The notes beneath the pieces were generated by a model. It did no database searches and was not told the DNA's origin. It saw only the letters and a list, made by a program, of their open reading frames with translations. The position numbers and the translations under genes are program-made. A stretch of 64,000 nt of DNA from an uncultured Gemmatimonadota bacterium (lineage in GTDB: Bacteria > Gemmatimonadota > Gemmatimonadetes > Gemmatimonadales > Gemmatimonadaceae). Below are positions 9,516-17,981 of the stretch, one piece after another; position 1 is the first letter of the stretch, and each line of letters opens with the position of its first letter. Where the stretch lies: assembly GCA_946480295.1 (NCBI GenBank), contig CAMLIT010000008.1, forward strand, positions 3,369-67,368. Reading direction: 5' to 3'.

Positions 9516-10738
9516 TCGTGGAACTTCCGGCCGTCGCCGACCATCCAGCGGAGGAGCGGGCTGGGCCGGTACCGATCCTCCCCGTACTCCTCCTGCAGCC
9601 GCTCCATCCAAGCGAGGACGAAGTCGAGCCCGAGCTCGTCCGCCCAGGCGAGGAGCCCCTTCGGGTAGTTGACCCCCTTCACCACCGCGAGGTCGATGTC
9701 CTCGACGCTCGCCACGCGCATGTGCACCGCTTCCACGGCCTCGTTGATGAGCATCGCCAGGATGCGCGTGAAGATCGCCTCGCCGAGCTCCGTGTCGCGC
9801 TTCGGCTCCGGCTTCGTCGCGCCGTCGCGATAGTCGTAGTAGCCACGCCCGCTCTTCCGGCCGAGGAATCCCGCGTCGACGAGCTGCCGCTGCGTGAGCG
9901 ACGGCCGATAGCGCGGATCGTAGAAGAAGCCCTCGAACACCGACTTCGTCACGGCGTAGTTGACGTCGTTGCCGATGAAGTCCATCAGCTCGAACGGACC
10001 CATGCGGAAGCCGCCGATCTCGCGCATCGCCCAGTCGATCGTGGCGACGTCGGCGATCCCCTCGTCGAGGATGCGCAGCGCCTCGCCATAGAACGGCCGC
10101 GCGACGCGGTTGACGATGAACCCCGGCGTGTCGGTCGCGAGCACCGTCGTCTTCCCCCACGAGTCGACGAGCGCGCGCACCTCGTCGCGCACGGCATCCG
10201 CGCCGCCGAGCCAGGGCACGATCTCCACGAGCTTCATCACCGGCGCGGGATTGAAGAAGTGGATGCCGATGACGCGCTCCGGCCGCGAGCACGCCGAGGC
10301 GATGGACGCGACGGAGAGCGACGATGTGTTGGTGCCGAGCACCGCGTCGGGCGCGACGACGGCGTCGAGCGCGGCGAAGAGCTCCTGCTTCACCGCGAGG
10401 TTCTCGACGACCGCCTCGATGACGAGGGCGCAGTCGCGATACAGCGAGAGATCGCCGTCGACCGCCGTCTCGGCGAACTCGATGCGCGAGGTGATCGCCG
10501 CCGCGTCCTCGCGCGACATGCGCCCCTTCTCGATCTGCCGAGCGAGCGCATTGTCGATCGTGGCGCGGGCGCGGATCGTGGCGCCGGGGTTGGCGTCGGC
10601 GAGCACGACGCGGTGGCCGGCGGCGGCGGCGACCTGCGCGATCCCGGCGCCCATGGCGCCGGCGCCGAGGACGCCTGTCAGGCTATCTCTGGAAAGTTTG
10701 GATGATGCCAATGGCTCTCGTCCGTCTAGAATGGTCAT
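9512..10738 (-). CDS. paaH: 3-hydroxyacyl-CoA dehydrogenase PaaH
   Basis: An NAD-dependent 3-hydroxyadipyl-CoA dehydrogenase. The Rossmann start VLGAGAMGAGIAQ is near residue 20, the dinucleotide acid is in VLADAN, the catalytic His-Glu pair is in IGIHFFNPAPVMKLVE, and a C-terminal 3HCDH domain ends with the common FLGRKSGRGYYDY. A second C-terminal repeat (residues 300-400) suits PaaH. The start is uncertain: ATG 10738-10736 lies inside the terminal inverted repeat of the element at 10734-10931, whereas TTG at 10711-10709 has a weak ribosome site (GAGAG) and would give 399 residues. The stop overlaps paaI. Confidence 0.92.
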   Translation of the reverse strand: MTILDGREPLASSKLSRDSLTGVLGAGAMGAGIAQVAAAAGHRVVLADANPGATIRARATIDNALARQIEKGRMSREDAAAITSRIEFAETAVDGDLSLYRDCALVIEAVVENLAVKQELFAALDAVVAPDAVLGTNTSSLSVASIASACSRPERVIGIHFFNPAPVMKLVEIVPWLGGADAVRDEVRALVDSWGKTTVLATDTPGFIVNRVARPFYGEALRILDEGIADVATIDWAMREIGGFRMGPFELMDFIGNDVNYAVTKSVFEGFFYDPRYRPSLTQRQLVDAGFLGRKSGRGYYDYRDGATKPEPKRDTELGEAIFTRILAMLINEAVEAVHMRVASVEDIDLAVVKGVNYPKGLLAWADELGLDFVLAWMERLQEEYGEDRYRPSPLLRWMVGDGRKFHE

Positions 10739-10931
10739 CCCGAGGAGCGCAGCGACGAGGGAACCACTCTCCATCGCCGGTGGCCATGCCGCGCAAGATG
10801 TTCTATGTCTACATCCTGAGCAGCCTCTCGCGAACACTGTACGTGGGCGTCACGAGCGCCGCCACTCTGCGCCGCCTACACCACAGGCGCCGCGAAAGTA
10901 GCTCCCTCGTCGCTGCGCTCCTCGGGATGAC
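10734..10931. mobile_element. MITE-like element with perfect 29-bp terminal inverted repeats and GIY-YIG remnant
   Basis: The left end (10734-10762, beginning GTCATCCCGAGGAGCGCAGC) and right end (10903-10931) are exact inverse copies over 29 bases. The 140-base interior carries the start of a GIY-YIG nuclease reading frame flanked by CCATCGCCGGTGGC and a GCGCCGCGAAAGTAG stretch that match the shorter element at 4982-5081. It sits between paaG and paaH inside the operon and donates a potential start codon to paaH. I see no obvious target-site duplication. Confidence 0.85.
10786..10893 (+). pseudogene. truncated GIY-YIG endonuclease gene
   Basis: From ATG at 10786 the frame reads KMFYVYILSSLSRTLYVGVT, which is the complete first beta-hairpin of a GIY-YIG nuclease domain with the YVYI and YVG tyrosines. 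After VTSAATLRRLHHRR the match ends and the frame runs into the right terminal repeat. Intact single-domain members are about 85-100 residues and contain a catalytic arginine and glutamate that are missing here. It is opposite in strand to the paa operon. I treat it as a remnant of the protein that may once have moved the element. Confidence 0.75.
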
Positions 10932-10961
10932 GGCTCCTCGGCCGGCGGTGGCTCCTGCCCC

Positions 10962-11750
10962 TCAACGCCCCCTGAACTCCGCCCTCCGCTTCCCCAGGAA
11001 CGCCCGCACCCCCTCCGCGTAATCCTCCGTCCGCCCCGCCTCCCGCTGCAGCTCCTCCTCGTACGCGAGCTGCGCGTCGAGATCGATGCCGAGCGAGCGG
11101 TTGAAGCCGCGCTTGATCAGCCCCAGCGCCCGCGTCGGCTGCGTCGCCAGGTGGCGCGCCGTTCCGAACGCGGTGTCCATCAGCAGGTGCGCGGGCGCCG
11201 CCTGATAGATCATCCCCCAGGCCTCCGCCTTCGCCGCCGGCACCTTCTCGGCCATCATCGCCAGCGCCGTCGCCCGCGCCAGCCCGACGATCCGCGGCAA
11301 CATGAACGTCCCCCCGGTGTCCGGGATGACCCCGATCCTGGCGAACGACTGCACGAAGTGCGCGTCCTCCGACGCGAAGACGATGTCGCAGGCGAGCGCG
11401 AGGTTCGCCCCCGCCCCCGCCGCCACTCCGTTCACCGCGCACACCACCGGCTTCTCCAGCGTACGGATCGCGCGCACGAGCGGGTTGTAGCTGTCCCGGA
11501 CGAAGTCGCCGAGGTCGGGGAGGACGTCCCCCTGCGGCATCGCCTCGGCCAGGTCCTGCCCGGCGCAGAAGCCGCGCCCCGCGCCGGTGAGGAGGACGGC
11601 GCGGACCGCGTCGTTCGTCGCCGCGTCGGTCAGCTCGTCGCGGAGCTCGGCCGCCATCGGCCGATTGATGCTGTTGAGGACCTCCGGCCGGTTCAGCGTG
11701 ATCACGCGCACGCCGTCGCGCAGCTCGGTCAGGATGAATCGATGGGACAT
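10962..11750 (-). CDS. paaG: phenylacetyl-CoA epoxide isomerase PaaG (enoyl-CoA hydratase/isomerase family)
   Basis: A crotonase-fold enzyme that isomerises the ring 1,2-epoxide of phenylacetyl-CoA to oxepin-CoA and also shifts double bonds later in the pathway. The PaaG-type oxyanion segment GRGFCAGQDLAE lies near residue 60, the second loop NGVAAGAGANLALACD near residue 110, and the C-terminus FLGKRRAEFRGR follows the PaaG ending rather than that of generic hydratases. The length is 262 residues. It is the first gene of the G-H-I-J-Y-Z run; its own upstream region (11751-11904) holds a C-rich heptamer array. Confidence 0.9.
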   Translation of the reverse strand: MSHRFILTELRDGVRVITLNRPEVLNSINRPMAAELRDELTDAATNDAVRAVLLTGAGRGFCAGQDLAEAMPQGDVLPDLGDFVRDSYNPLVRAIRTLEKPVVCAVNGVAAGAGANLALACDIVFASEDAHFVQSFARIGVIPDTGGTFMLPRIVGLARATALAMMAEKVPAAKAEAWGMIYQAAPAHLLMDTAFGTARHLATQPTRALGLIKRGFNRSLGIDLDAQLAYEEELQREAGRTEDYAEGVRAFLGKRRAEFRGR

Positions 11751-11825
11751 GGGTCGGGGGTGCGGACGCGGGTAAGCTACTGTACCCGCGCGCGGTCGGC
11801 AGGGCCGCCGAGCAGCTTTGTGACC

Positions 11826-11892
11826 GCCCTCGTCCCTCGTCCCTCGTCCCTCGTTCCCGCGCCTCCCGCTTCCCGCCTCCCTCTTCCCGCTC
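11826..11892 (-). repeat. heptamer arrays before the E1 gene
   Basis: On the plus strand this reads CCC TCGT CCC TCGT CCC TCGT CCC, then a second run of five CCC tracts with mixed spacers ending 12 bases before the E1 ATG. The complement therefore has a (G3N4)3G3 array. It lies in the intergenic region of the divergent paaG and E1 genes and occupies the place where an E1 ribosome site would be expected. Confidence 0.85.
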
Positions 11893-11904
11893 CAGATTTC
11901 GTCC

Positions 11905-14019
11905 ATGGCCACCCAGTCCGTCCCGAAGCGCCCCCGCGGCGCCGCCGTGGACCCGCGCCTCGATTGGCGCCGCATCGCCTACACCGCCCTCGCCTCCCGC
12001 GCCCTCGACGACCTCGAGGAGGCCACCAACAAGGCGAAGGCGAGCGTGCCGAAGGAGCACCTCGTCCTCTATCAGTTCTCCGCCCGCGGGCACGAGGTCG
12101 CGGAGGCCATCCTCGGCGCCCTCGTCACCCATCGCCACGACGCGGCGAGCGCGTACTACCGCTCGCGTCCCCTGCTCCTCGGTCTCGGCCTCGGCCTCGA
12201 GGACGCGCTGGCGAGCCCCCTCGGCCGCGCCGGCGGCTTCAGCGACGGTCGCGACATCGGCGTCGTCTGCAACCTGCCGAACCGGGACGGCCCCGTCGTG
12301 CTCCCGATGTCGGGCGACGTCGGCTCGCAGTACACGCCGTGCGCGGGATGGGCGCAGTCCATCGTCTACCACCGCGAGGTGCTGCGGGACGAATCGTACG
12401 CAGGCGCGATGGGCGTCGTGCTCGGCGGCGAGGGCTCGGTGGCGACCAACGGCTTCTGGTCGGCGCTGACGATCGCGACGACGCTCCGCCTCCCGATGCT
12501 CTTCTACGTCGAGGACAACGGCCTCGGCATCTCGGTGCGCGGCGAGTTGCAGACGCCGGGCGGGAACATCGCCCGCAACCTCGCCTCGTTCGGCAACCTC
12601 CTCGTCCGCGACGGCGACGGCTGCGATCCGGCGGAGACGGCGCGGCTCCTCGTGGAGTGCGTGGATCACGTGCGCGACGGCCGCGGCCCGGCGCTCGTGC
12701 ACCTCACCGTCCCGCGGCTGTGCAGCCACTCGGGCCCCGACAACCAGCGCGGCTATCGCACCGAGGAAGAGATCGCGGCGGACTGGACGCGCGATCCGCT
12801 CCCGCGGCTCCGCGCCCATCTCGTCCCCGCAGTGCTCTCCGAGGAGGAGTGGGGTGCGCTCGAGGCGGAGGTGCAGCGCGACGTCGAAGCGGCGGTCACC
12901 GCGGCGCGCGCGCGGCCGGCGCCCGATCCCGCCACCGTGCGGCGCTTCGTCTACGCCGACGAGAGCGCGCCGCCGGCATACGGCGGACTCTCCGCCGAGG
13001 AGCGGCAGCGACTTGGCGGCACGGACACGCCGTCGGCCGATGGCGAGATGGTGCGCTTCGCCGAAGCAGTGCGGCGCACGCTCGCGCGCGAGCTCGAGGT
13101 GAATCCGAAGGTCCTCGTCTTCGGCGAGGACGTCGGCCGCAAGGGCGGCGTGCACCTCGCGACCGAGGGCCTGCAGAAGCGCTTCGGCGCCGCGCGCGTG
13201 TTCGACACGAGCCTCTCCGAGGAGGGGATCGTCGGCCGCGCCGTGGGCATGGCCCTCGGCGGGCTGATGCCCGTCGCCGAGATCCAGTTCCGGAAGTACG
13301 CCGATCCGGCGGCCGAGCAGCTCAACAACTGCGGCACGATGCGCTGGCGCACCTCCAACCGCTTCGCCGCGCCGATCGTCGTGCGCATGCCGGGCGGCTT
13401 CGGCAAGGACGTCGGCGACCCGTGGCACAGCCTGAGCGACGAGGTCCGGTTCGCCCACGCCCTCGGCTGGCAGGTGGCGATCCCGTCCAACGCCGCCGAT
13501 GCGGTCGGGCTGCTGCGCGCGGCGATGCGCGGCGCCAACCCGACGATCTTCTTCGAGCACCGCTCGCTGCTCATGACGAGCGACGGGAGCGCGCGCTATC
13601 CCGGCGACGACTACGTCCTCCCGTTAGGCAGGGCCAACGTCGTGCGCGCGGGCAGCGACCTCACGCTCGTGAGCTGGGGCGCGCTCGTCCACCGCTGCGC
13701 CGACGCCGCCGCGCGCTTCGGCGACCGCGTCGAGCTCCTCGACCTGCGCACCGTCGCGCCCTGGGACCGGGATGCCGTGCTCGCGTCGGTGTCGCGCACC
13801 GGCCGCTGCCTCATCGTGCACGAGGACACCATCACCGCCGGCTTCGGCGCGGAGATCGCCGCCACCATCGCCCGCGAGGCGTTCTGGTTCCTCGACGCGC
13901 CGGTGGACCGGCTCGCGGTGGAGGACGTGCCGATGCCCTATCACCCGGTGCTCCTCCAGGCCGTGCTCCCCGACGCCGACCGCATCGCCGACCGCATCGA
14001 CGCGCTCCTGCGCGCGTGA
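11905..14019 (+). CDS. fused 2-oxoacid dehydrogenase E1 (alpha + beta in one chain)
   Basis: This 704-residue protein joins the alpha and beta halves of a branched-chain/pyruvate-type thiamine-diphosphate E1. The alpha half (about 1-335) shows the ThDP motif GEGSVATNGFW...EDNG and an H-S-G-P-D loop of the phosphorylation-loop region. The beta half (about 365-704) has FGEDVG, SLSEEGIVGRAVGMAL, AEIQFRKYADPA and HEDTITAGFGAEIA. Such E1s decarboxylate 2-oxo acids and pass the acyl group to a lipoyl E2, which is not encoded here, nor is E3. The substrate is unknown: branched-chain oxo acids are the family default, and phenylpyruvate is attractive by context. It is divergent from paaG and convergent with a small gene. 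Confidence 0.88.
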   Translation: MATQSVPKRPRGAAVDPRLDWRRIAYTALASRALDDLEEATNKAKASVPKEHLVLYQFSARGHEVAEAILGALVTHRHDAASAYYRSRPLLLGLGLGLEDALASPLGRAGGFSDGRDIGVVCNLPNRDGPVVLPMSGDVGSQYTPCAGWAQSIVYHREVLRDESYAGAMGVVLGGEGSVATNGFWSALTIATTLRLPMLFYVEDNGLGISVRGELQTPGGNIARNLASFGNLLVRDGDGCDPAETARLLVECVDHVRDGRGPALVHLTVPRLCSHSGPDNQRGYRTEEEIAADWTRDPLPRLRAHLVPAVLSEEEWGALEAEVQRDVEAAVTAARARPAPDPATVRRFVYADESAPPAYGGLSAEERQRLGGTDTPSADGEMVRFAEAVRRTLARELEVNPKVLVFGEDVGRKGGVHLATEGLQKRFGAARVFDTSLSEEGIVGRAVGMALGGLMPVAEIQFRKYADPAAEQLNNCGTMRWRTSNRFAAPIVVRMPGGFGKDVGDPWHSLSDEVRFAHALGWQVAIPSNAADAVGLLRAAMRGANPTIFFEHRSLLMTSDGSARYPGDDYVLPLGRANVVRAGSDLTLVSWGALVHRCADAAARFGDRVELLDLRTVAPWDRDAVLASVSRTGRCLIVHEDTITAGFGAEIAATIAREAFWFLDAPVDRLAVEDVPMPYHPVLLQAVLPDADRIADRIDALLRA

Positions 14020-14029
14020 TGGTCCGGAC

Positions 14030-14071
14030 GCAGCAACGGCCCGCGGACGGCAGTCCGCGGGCCGTTGCTGC
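14030..14071. terminator. strong 19-bp hairpin after the E1 gene
   Basis: Perfect arms 14030-14048 and 14053-14071 (GCAGCAACGGCCCGCGGAC) enclose the four-base loop GGCA, ten bases after the E1 stop. The downstream gene is convergent and ends at 14099. No T run follows, but stem length and position make it a likely bidirectional terminator. Confidence 0.8.
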
Positions 14072-14098
14072 CTATGACGACAGCTCAGCGCGTGCGCG

Positions 14099-14305
14099 TC
14101 ATTCCTCCGCGCAGCCGACGGTGAGCAATCCCTCGCGCCTGCGCTGCATGATCGTGTCGACGACCTCGGCGAGGCTCGGCGTCGTGCCGGTCAGGTCCTC
14201 GAGCTCGCGCACCACGTCCTGCACTTCCTCGGCGGACCCGGCGAGCTCCACCAGATCGGCAAGCTGCGCCTGCTCGGCGGACCTCAGTGTGGCGGACATC
14301 TTCAT
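14099..14305 (-). CDS. small hypothetical acidic protein
   Basis: A 68-residue reading frame beginning MKMSATLRSAEQAQ, with codon use like its neighbours. It is rich in Glu, Leu and Val, has no membrane segment or signal, and looks like two or three amphipathic helices (VQDVVRELEDL, LAEVVDTIMQRRREGL). It lies between the E1 hairpin and the hairpin that follows paaD, so it is probably transcribed alone or by read-through from paaD. I do not recognise the family. A shorter start at a second Met (14299) is possible. Confidence 0.5.
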   Translation of the reverse strand: MKMSATLRSAEQAQLADLVELAGSAEEVQDVVRELEDLTGTTPSLAEVVDTIMQRRREGLLTVGCAEE

Positions 14306-14378
14306 CTCCGGATGGGGGCAGCGGCGCTCGGTCGAGCACCTGCTGCAACGGTACGATCCGGAGCGGGCGCGTGATACC

Positions 14379-14429
14379 GGACGATGCACGCAGCGTGTGT
14401 CATCCGACGCCCGACACCGTGCATCGTCC
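14379..14429 (-). terminator. inverted repeat downstream of paaD
   Basis: GGACGATGCACG (14379-14390) is repeated inverted at 14418-14429, with a 27-base loop, three bases beyond the paaD stop. It is the probable end of the paaABCD transcript. There is no T tract. Confidence 0.6.
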
Positions 14430-14432
14430 CCG

Positions 14433-14936
14433 TCAGATCGCCTTGAACGCCTCGAACGGCTGGCGACAGTCCTCGCAGAACCAGAGCGACTTGCAGGCGG
14501 TCGAGCCGAACTCGCTGCGCTCGCGCGTCCGCCGCGAGTGGCAGAAGGGACAGCGCACCGGCTCGACGCGACGCCGCAGCGGCACGAGCTCCCTCTCGGC
14601 GGGCGCCCGGCCGGGCGGCGCGATACCGTACTCCTCGAGCCGCCGTCTGGCGTCCGCGCTCAGCCAGTCGGTCGTCCACGCCGGCGAGTACACCGTGCGG
14701 ATGCGCCCGTGCTCGATCCCGTGCGCGCGCAACGCCCGCACGATCTCCTCCTCGATCACGCGCATCGCCGGGCAGCCGGAATAGGTCGGCGTGATGACGA
14801 CGGTGACGCCGTCGTCCGCGATCTCGACGTCGCGCACGATGCCGAGGTCCACGATGCTGAGCACCGGCACCTCCGGATCGGGCACCTCGTCGAGGATGGC
14901 GAGGACGCCGTCGCGGGTCAGGCTGCCCTGCGTCAC
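14433..14936 (-). CDS. paaD: 1,2-phenylacetyl-CoA epoxidase subunit PaaD
   Basis: PaaD is a DUF59-family protein needed to mature or support the PaaABC epoxidase, probably in iron-sulfur assembly. The DUF59 part (residues 1-105) shows VPDPEVPVLSIVDLGIVRDV and TYSGCPAMRVIEEEI; the C-terminus has four cysteines in CPFCHSRRT and CEDC that suit a metal or Fe-S site, preceded by the usual FGSTACKSLWFC. It starts with GTG overlapping the paaC stop (GTGA). 167 residues is normal. It is the last gene of paaABCD. Confidence 0.93.
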   Translation of the reverse strand: MTQGSLTRDGVLAILDEVPDPEVPVLSIVDLGIVRDVEIADDGVTVVITPTYSGCPAMRVIEEEIVRALRAHGIEHGRIRTVYSPAWTTDWLSADARRRLEEYGIAPPGRAPAERELVPLRRRVEPVRCPFCHSRRTRERSEFGSTACKSLWFCEDCRQPFEAFKAI

Positions 14937-15697
14937 CACGACGCGCCCGGGAACGACCGGGGGAGGATCTGCATCTCGGCGAGCAGGTGGCCGAGGTGCT
15001 CGGTGTGCTTCCCCTCCCGCCCGCCGCGCTGCATCCAGCCGTCGGCGGGGAGCGCCAGCGCCGAGCGCTGTACGACGTCGGCGACCTGCGCGCGCCACGC
15101 CGGCTCGAGGGCGGCGACGTCGGCGCCGATCCCCGCCGAGGCCATCGCGCGGTCCACGCCGTCCATCTGGAACAGCTCGCCCGTGTAGCGCCAAAGGTCG
15201 TCGAGCGCCGCCTGCGCGCGCCGGTGGCTCTCCGGGGTGCCGTCGCCGAGTCGGAGGACCCACTCGCCGGCGTGGCGCGCGTGGTACCTCGCCTCCTTCA
15301 GCGCCTTGGCGGCGATGCCGGCGAGGTCGGCGTTCGTGCTCGCCGTGAGCGCGTTCCAGAGCAGCACGCTGAAGACGCTGAACAGGAACTGGCGGACGAT
15401 CGTGACGGCGAAGTCGCCCTTCGGCAGCTCCGCGATGAGCGCGTTGCGATAGTCGCGCGCGTCGCGGAGGTAGGCGAGGGCGTCCTCGTCGCGCCCCTGC
15501 CCCTCGGTCTCGCCGGCGAGCCTGAGCAGCAGCGTCGCCTGGCCGATGAGGTCGAGGGCGATGTTGGCGAGGGCGATGTCCTCCTCGAGGATCGGCGCGT
15601 GCCCGCACCACTCGGACAGCCGGTGTCCGAGCACGAGACGGTCGTCGCCCAGGCGGAGCAGGTAGTCGACGAGTGCCTGACGAGTCTGCGCGTCCAT
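14933..15697 (-). CDS. paaC: 1,2-phenylacetyl-CoA epoxidase structural subunit PaaC
   Basis: PaaC is the non-catalytic ferritin-like partner that forms the core heterodimer with PaaA. The sequence is an all-helical protein of 254 residues with EWCGHAPILEEDIALANIAL at the start and EARYHARHAGEWVLRLGDGT in the middle, both characteristic of PaaC. It overlaps paaB and paaD by four bases at either end. The complex hydroxylates (epoxidises) the aromatic ring of phenylacetyl-CoA with O2. Confidence 0.95.
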   Translation of the reverse strand: MDAQTRQALVDYLLRLGDDRLVLGHRLSEWCGHAPILEEDIALANIALDLIGQATLLLRLAGETEGQGRDEDALAYLRDARDYRNALIAELPKGDFAVTIVRQFLFSVFSVLLWNALTASTNADLAGIAAKALKEARYHARHAGEWVLRLGDGTPESHRRAQAALDDLWRYTGELFQMDGVDRAMASAGIGADVAALEPAWRAQVADVVQRSALALPADGWMQRGGREGKHTEHLGHLLAEMQILPRSFPGASW

Positions 15698-16029
15698 CAG
15701 AAGACGCGCACGCCGCGCGGCGCCTTGTAGAACTGCGGGTGCCGGTACGGCTTGTCGTTCGCCGGGTCGAAGAAGGGGCCGACGTCCTCCGGGGTGGATG
15801 CGACGATCGACGCCGAGGGCACGACCCAGATGCTCACCGCCTCGCTGCGGCGCGAGTACACGTCGCGCGCGTTCTGCAGCGCGTGCTCGGCGTCCACCGC
15901 GTGCACGCTCCCCGCGTGCTCGTGCGGGTCGCCGCCCGGGCCCTGCACGAAGACTTCCCACAGCGGCCACTGGCTGTCGGCGACGAGCCCCGTCGCCCCG
16001 TTCCCGGTCTGCTGGTCGTTGCTGGCCAT
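15697..16029 (-). CDS. paaB: 1,2-phenylacetyl-CoA epoxidase subunit PaaB
   Basis: The small bridging subunit of the PaaABCE epoxidase. The 110-residue protein has the family core PLWEVFVQGPGGDPHEHAGS followed by HALQNARDVYSRR and IWVVPSASI, and ends in PYRHPQFYKAPRGVRVF. It lies 49 bases after paaA and overlaps paaC (ATGA). Confidence 0.95.
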   Translation of the reverse strand: MASNDQQTGNGATGLVADSQWPLWEVFVQGPGGDPHEHAGSVHAVDAEHALQNARDVYSRRSEAVSIWVVPSASIVASTPEDVGPFFDPANDKPYRHPQFYKAPRGVRVF

Positions 16030-16078
16030 GTGCTCTCGCGCGTGCGTCCCGTCGCGTGTGGTGTGAGGCGGCGGCCGG

Positions 16079-17047
16079 TCAGGCGGCCGCGGACGACGAC
16101 TCGGCGGCTCGTTTGGCGGCGTACGCCGACGCCGCCGCGCGCACCCACTCCCCCTCCTCGTGCGCGGCGCGGCGCGCCGCGAGCCGCTCGCGGTTGCACG
16201 GCCCGTCCCCGCCGACCACGCGCCAGAACTCGTCCCAGTCGATCGGCCCGAACTCCCAGTCCCCCGTCTCCTCGTTCAGCTTCAGCTGCGGATCGGGGAT
16301 CGTCAGGCCGATGGCGATCGCCTGCGCCACGGTGAGGTTCACGAACCGCTGCCGCAGCTCGTCGTTCCCCTTCCGCTTCACCCCCCAGCGCGTCAGCTCG
16401 GCGCTGTTCGGGGAGTCCTTGTCCGACGGGCCGAACATCATCAGCGACGGCCACCACCAGCGGTTCAGCGCGTCCTGCGCCATCGCCTTCTGCTCGGGCG
16501 TCCCCGCGGCGAGCGTCGCCATGATCTCGAAGCCCTGCCGCTTGTGGAAGTTCTCCTCCTTGCAGATGCGCACCATCGCCCGCGCGTACGGGCCATACGA
16601 GGCCTTGGCGAGCATCGTCTGGTTCACGATCGCCGCGCCGTCCACCAGCCAGCCGATCGCGCCGATGTCCGCCCAGGTGAGCGTGGGATAGTTGAAGATG
16701 CTCGAGTACTTCGCCTTGCCGGCGAGGAGCTGCTGGATGAGCTCGTGCCGATCGACGCCGAGCGTCTCGGTGCCGCAGTAGATGTAGAGCCCGTGCCCCG
16801 CCTCGTCCTGCACCTTGGCGAGCAGGCCGAGCTTCCGCCGCAGCGACGGCGCGCGCGTGATCCAGTTCCCCTCCGGGAGCATGCCGACGATCTCGGAGTG
16901 CGCGTGCTGCGACATCATGCGCACGAGCTGCTTCCGGTAGCGCTCGGGCATCCAGTCCTTCGGCTCGATCGTCTCGCCGCGGGCGACGCGCGCCTCGAAC
17001 TCGGCGACGCGGGCCGACTCGTCCTGTGGCTGCTGAGGTTGCGTCAT
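16079..17047 (-). CDS. paaA: 1,2-phenylacetyl-CoA epoxidase catalytic subunit PaaA
   Basis: The di-iron oxygenase subunit that binds phenylacetyl-CoA and inserts oxygen to give the ring 1,2-epoxide. Carboxylate and histidine metal ligands are in [21 protein letters not shown] and [11 protein letters not shown], the ferritin-like E-x2-H pattern. At 322 residues it is of standard length. The C-terminal tail is alanine-rich. It is first in the paaABCD operon and is divergent from the hydratase at 17163. The reductase PaaE, which supplies electrons, is not in the window. Confidence 0.96.
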   Translation of the reverse strand: MTQPQQPQDESARVAEFEARVARGETIEPKDWMPERYRKQLVRMMSQHAHSEIVGMLPEGNWITRAPSLRRKLGLLAKVQDEAGHGLYIYCGTETLGVDRHELIQQLLAGKAKYSSIFNYPTLTWADIGAIGWLVDGAAIVNQTMLAKASYGPYARAMVRICKEENFHKRQGFEIMATLAAGTPEQKAMAQDALNRWWWPSLMMFGPSDKDSPNSAELTRWGVKRKGNDELRQRFVNLTVAQAIAIGLTIPDPQLKLNEETGDWEFGPIDWDEFWRVVGGDGPCNRERLAARRAAHEEGEWVRAAASAYAAKRAAESSSAAA

Positions 17048-17162
17048 GGCGGATAATTTAGGGTCGGGCCGCCGAATTCCTACGGGCGGGCGGTACATTA
17101 CGCCAGCGGATGCCTACACTGCCATCCCTGTGCCTCACCATCAGATACGAGATCGCGACGAC

Positions 17163-17981
17163 ATGACCCAGCCACACGACCCGGGCGCGACGGTGGACGG
17201 CGGAGACGTGCGGGTACAGATCTCCGACGGGATCGCGATGGTCGAGTTTCACCACCCGAAGGGCAACTCCCTTCCCGGCGCATTGCTGCGTCAGCTCGCC
17301 GAGGACATCCGGCGGATCGGCACGATCGACGAGGTCCGGGTGGTCATACTGCGCAGCGCGGGAGAAGGTCCCTTCTGCGCCGGCGCCTCCTTCGACGAGC
17401 TGAAGGCGATCGCCGACGAGCGGACGGGCACCGAGTTCTTCATGGGCTTCGCCCGGCTCATCCTCGCGATGAAGGACTGCCCGCAGCTCATCGTGACCCG
17501 CGTGCACGGGAAGGCGGTGGGCGGGGGCGTCGGCGTGATCGCGGCGTCGGACTACGCGATGGCCTCCGACACGGCGTCGATCCGGCTGAGCGAGCTGGCG
17601 GTTGGCATCGGGCCGTTCGTCGTCGGACCCGCGATCGAGCGGAAGGCGGGGCGCGGCGCCTTCGCCGCGATGGCGGTGGACGCCGACTGGCGAGACGCGC
17701 GCTGGGCGGCCCAGCACGGGCTCTACGCGCGCGTCTACGACAGCGTCGCGGAGCTGGACCACGGCGTGCTCGCCTTCGCGCGCCGCCTCGCCGCGTCCAG
17801 CCCGGAGGCGATGCGCGAGATCAAGCGCGTGGCCTGGGAGGGGACGGAGGACTGGGGCGCCCTCCTCGAGCAGCGCGCCGCGATCAGCGGCCGGCTGGTG
17901 CTGTCGCGGTTCACGCGCGAGGCGATCCGTAACTTCGAGGGTCGAGGGTCGAGGGGCGAGGGTCGAGATGGCAGAACCTAG
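17163..17981 (+). CDS. enoyl-CoA hydratase/isomerase family protein
   Basis: A crotonase-fold protein that probably hydrates or isomerises an enoyl-CoA. The two oxyanion-hole segments are GPFCAGASFDELKAI and HGKAVGGGVGVIAASDYAMA. It resembles neither PaaG nor classical PaaF closely, but by position it may provide the 2,3-dehydroadipyl-CoA hydratase that the cluster otherwise lacks. The ATG at 17163 is preferred; a longer frame from 17046 would overlap paaA's start. The last 15 residues (EGRGSRGEGRD) come from a GGGTCGA-type array, so the true family C-terminus ends near RNF. Confidence 0.8.
   Translation: MTQPHDPGATVDGGDVRVQISDGIAMVEFHHPKGNSLPGALLRQLAEDIRRIGTIDEVRVVILRSAGEGPFCAGASFDELKAIADERTGTEFFMGFARLILAMKDCPQLIVTRVHGKAVGGGVGVIAASDYAMASDTASIRLSELAVGIGPFVVGPAIERKAGRGAFAAMAVDADWRDARWAAQHGLYARVYDSVAELDHGVLAFARRLAASSPEAMREIKRVAWEGTEDWGALLEQRAAISGRLVLSRFTREAIRNFEGRGSRGEGRDGRT

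Noticed and set aside
11151..15188. A plus-strand open frame of more than 1300 codons
   Set aside because: It is an Arg/Pro/Ala-rich shadow opposite and out of frame with paaG, the E1 and paaD/paaC, a common effect of very high GC content; it has no domain or ribosome site.
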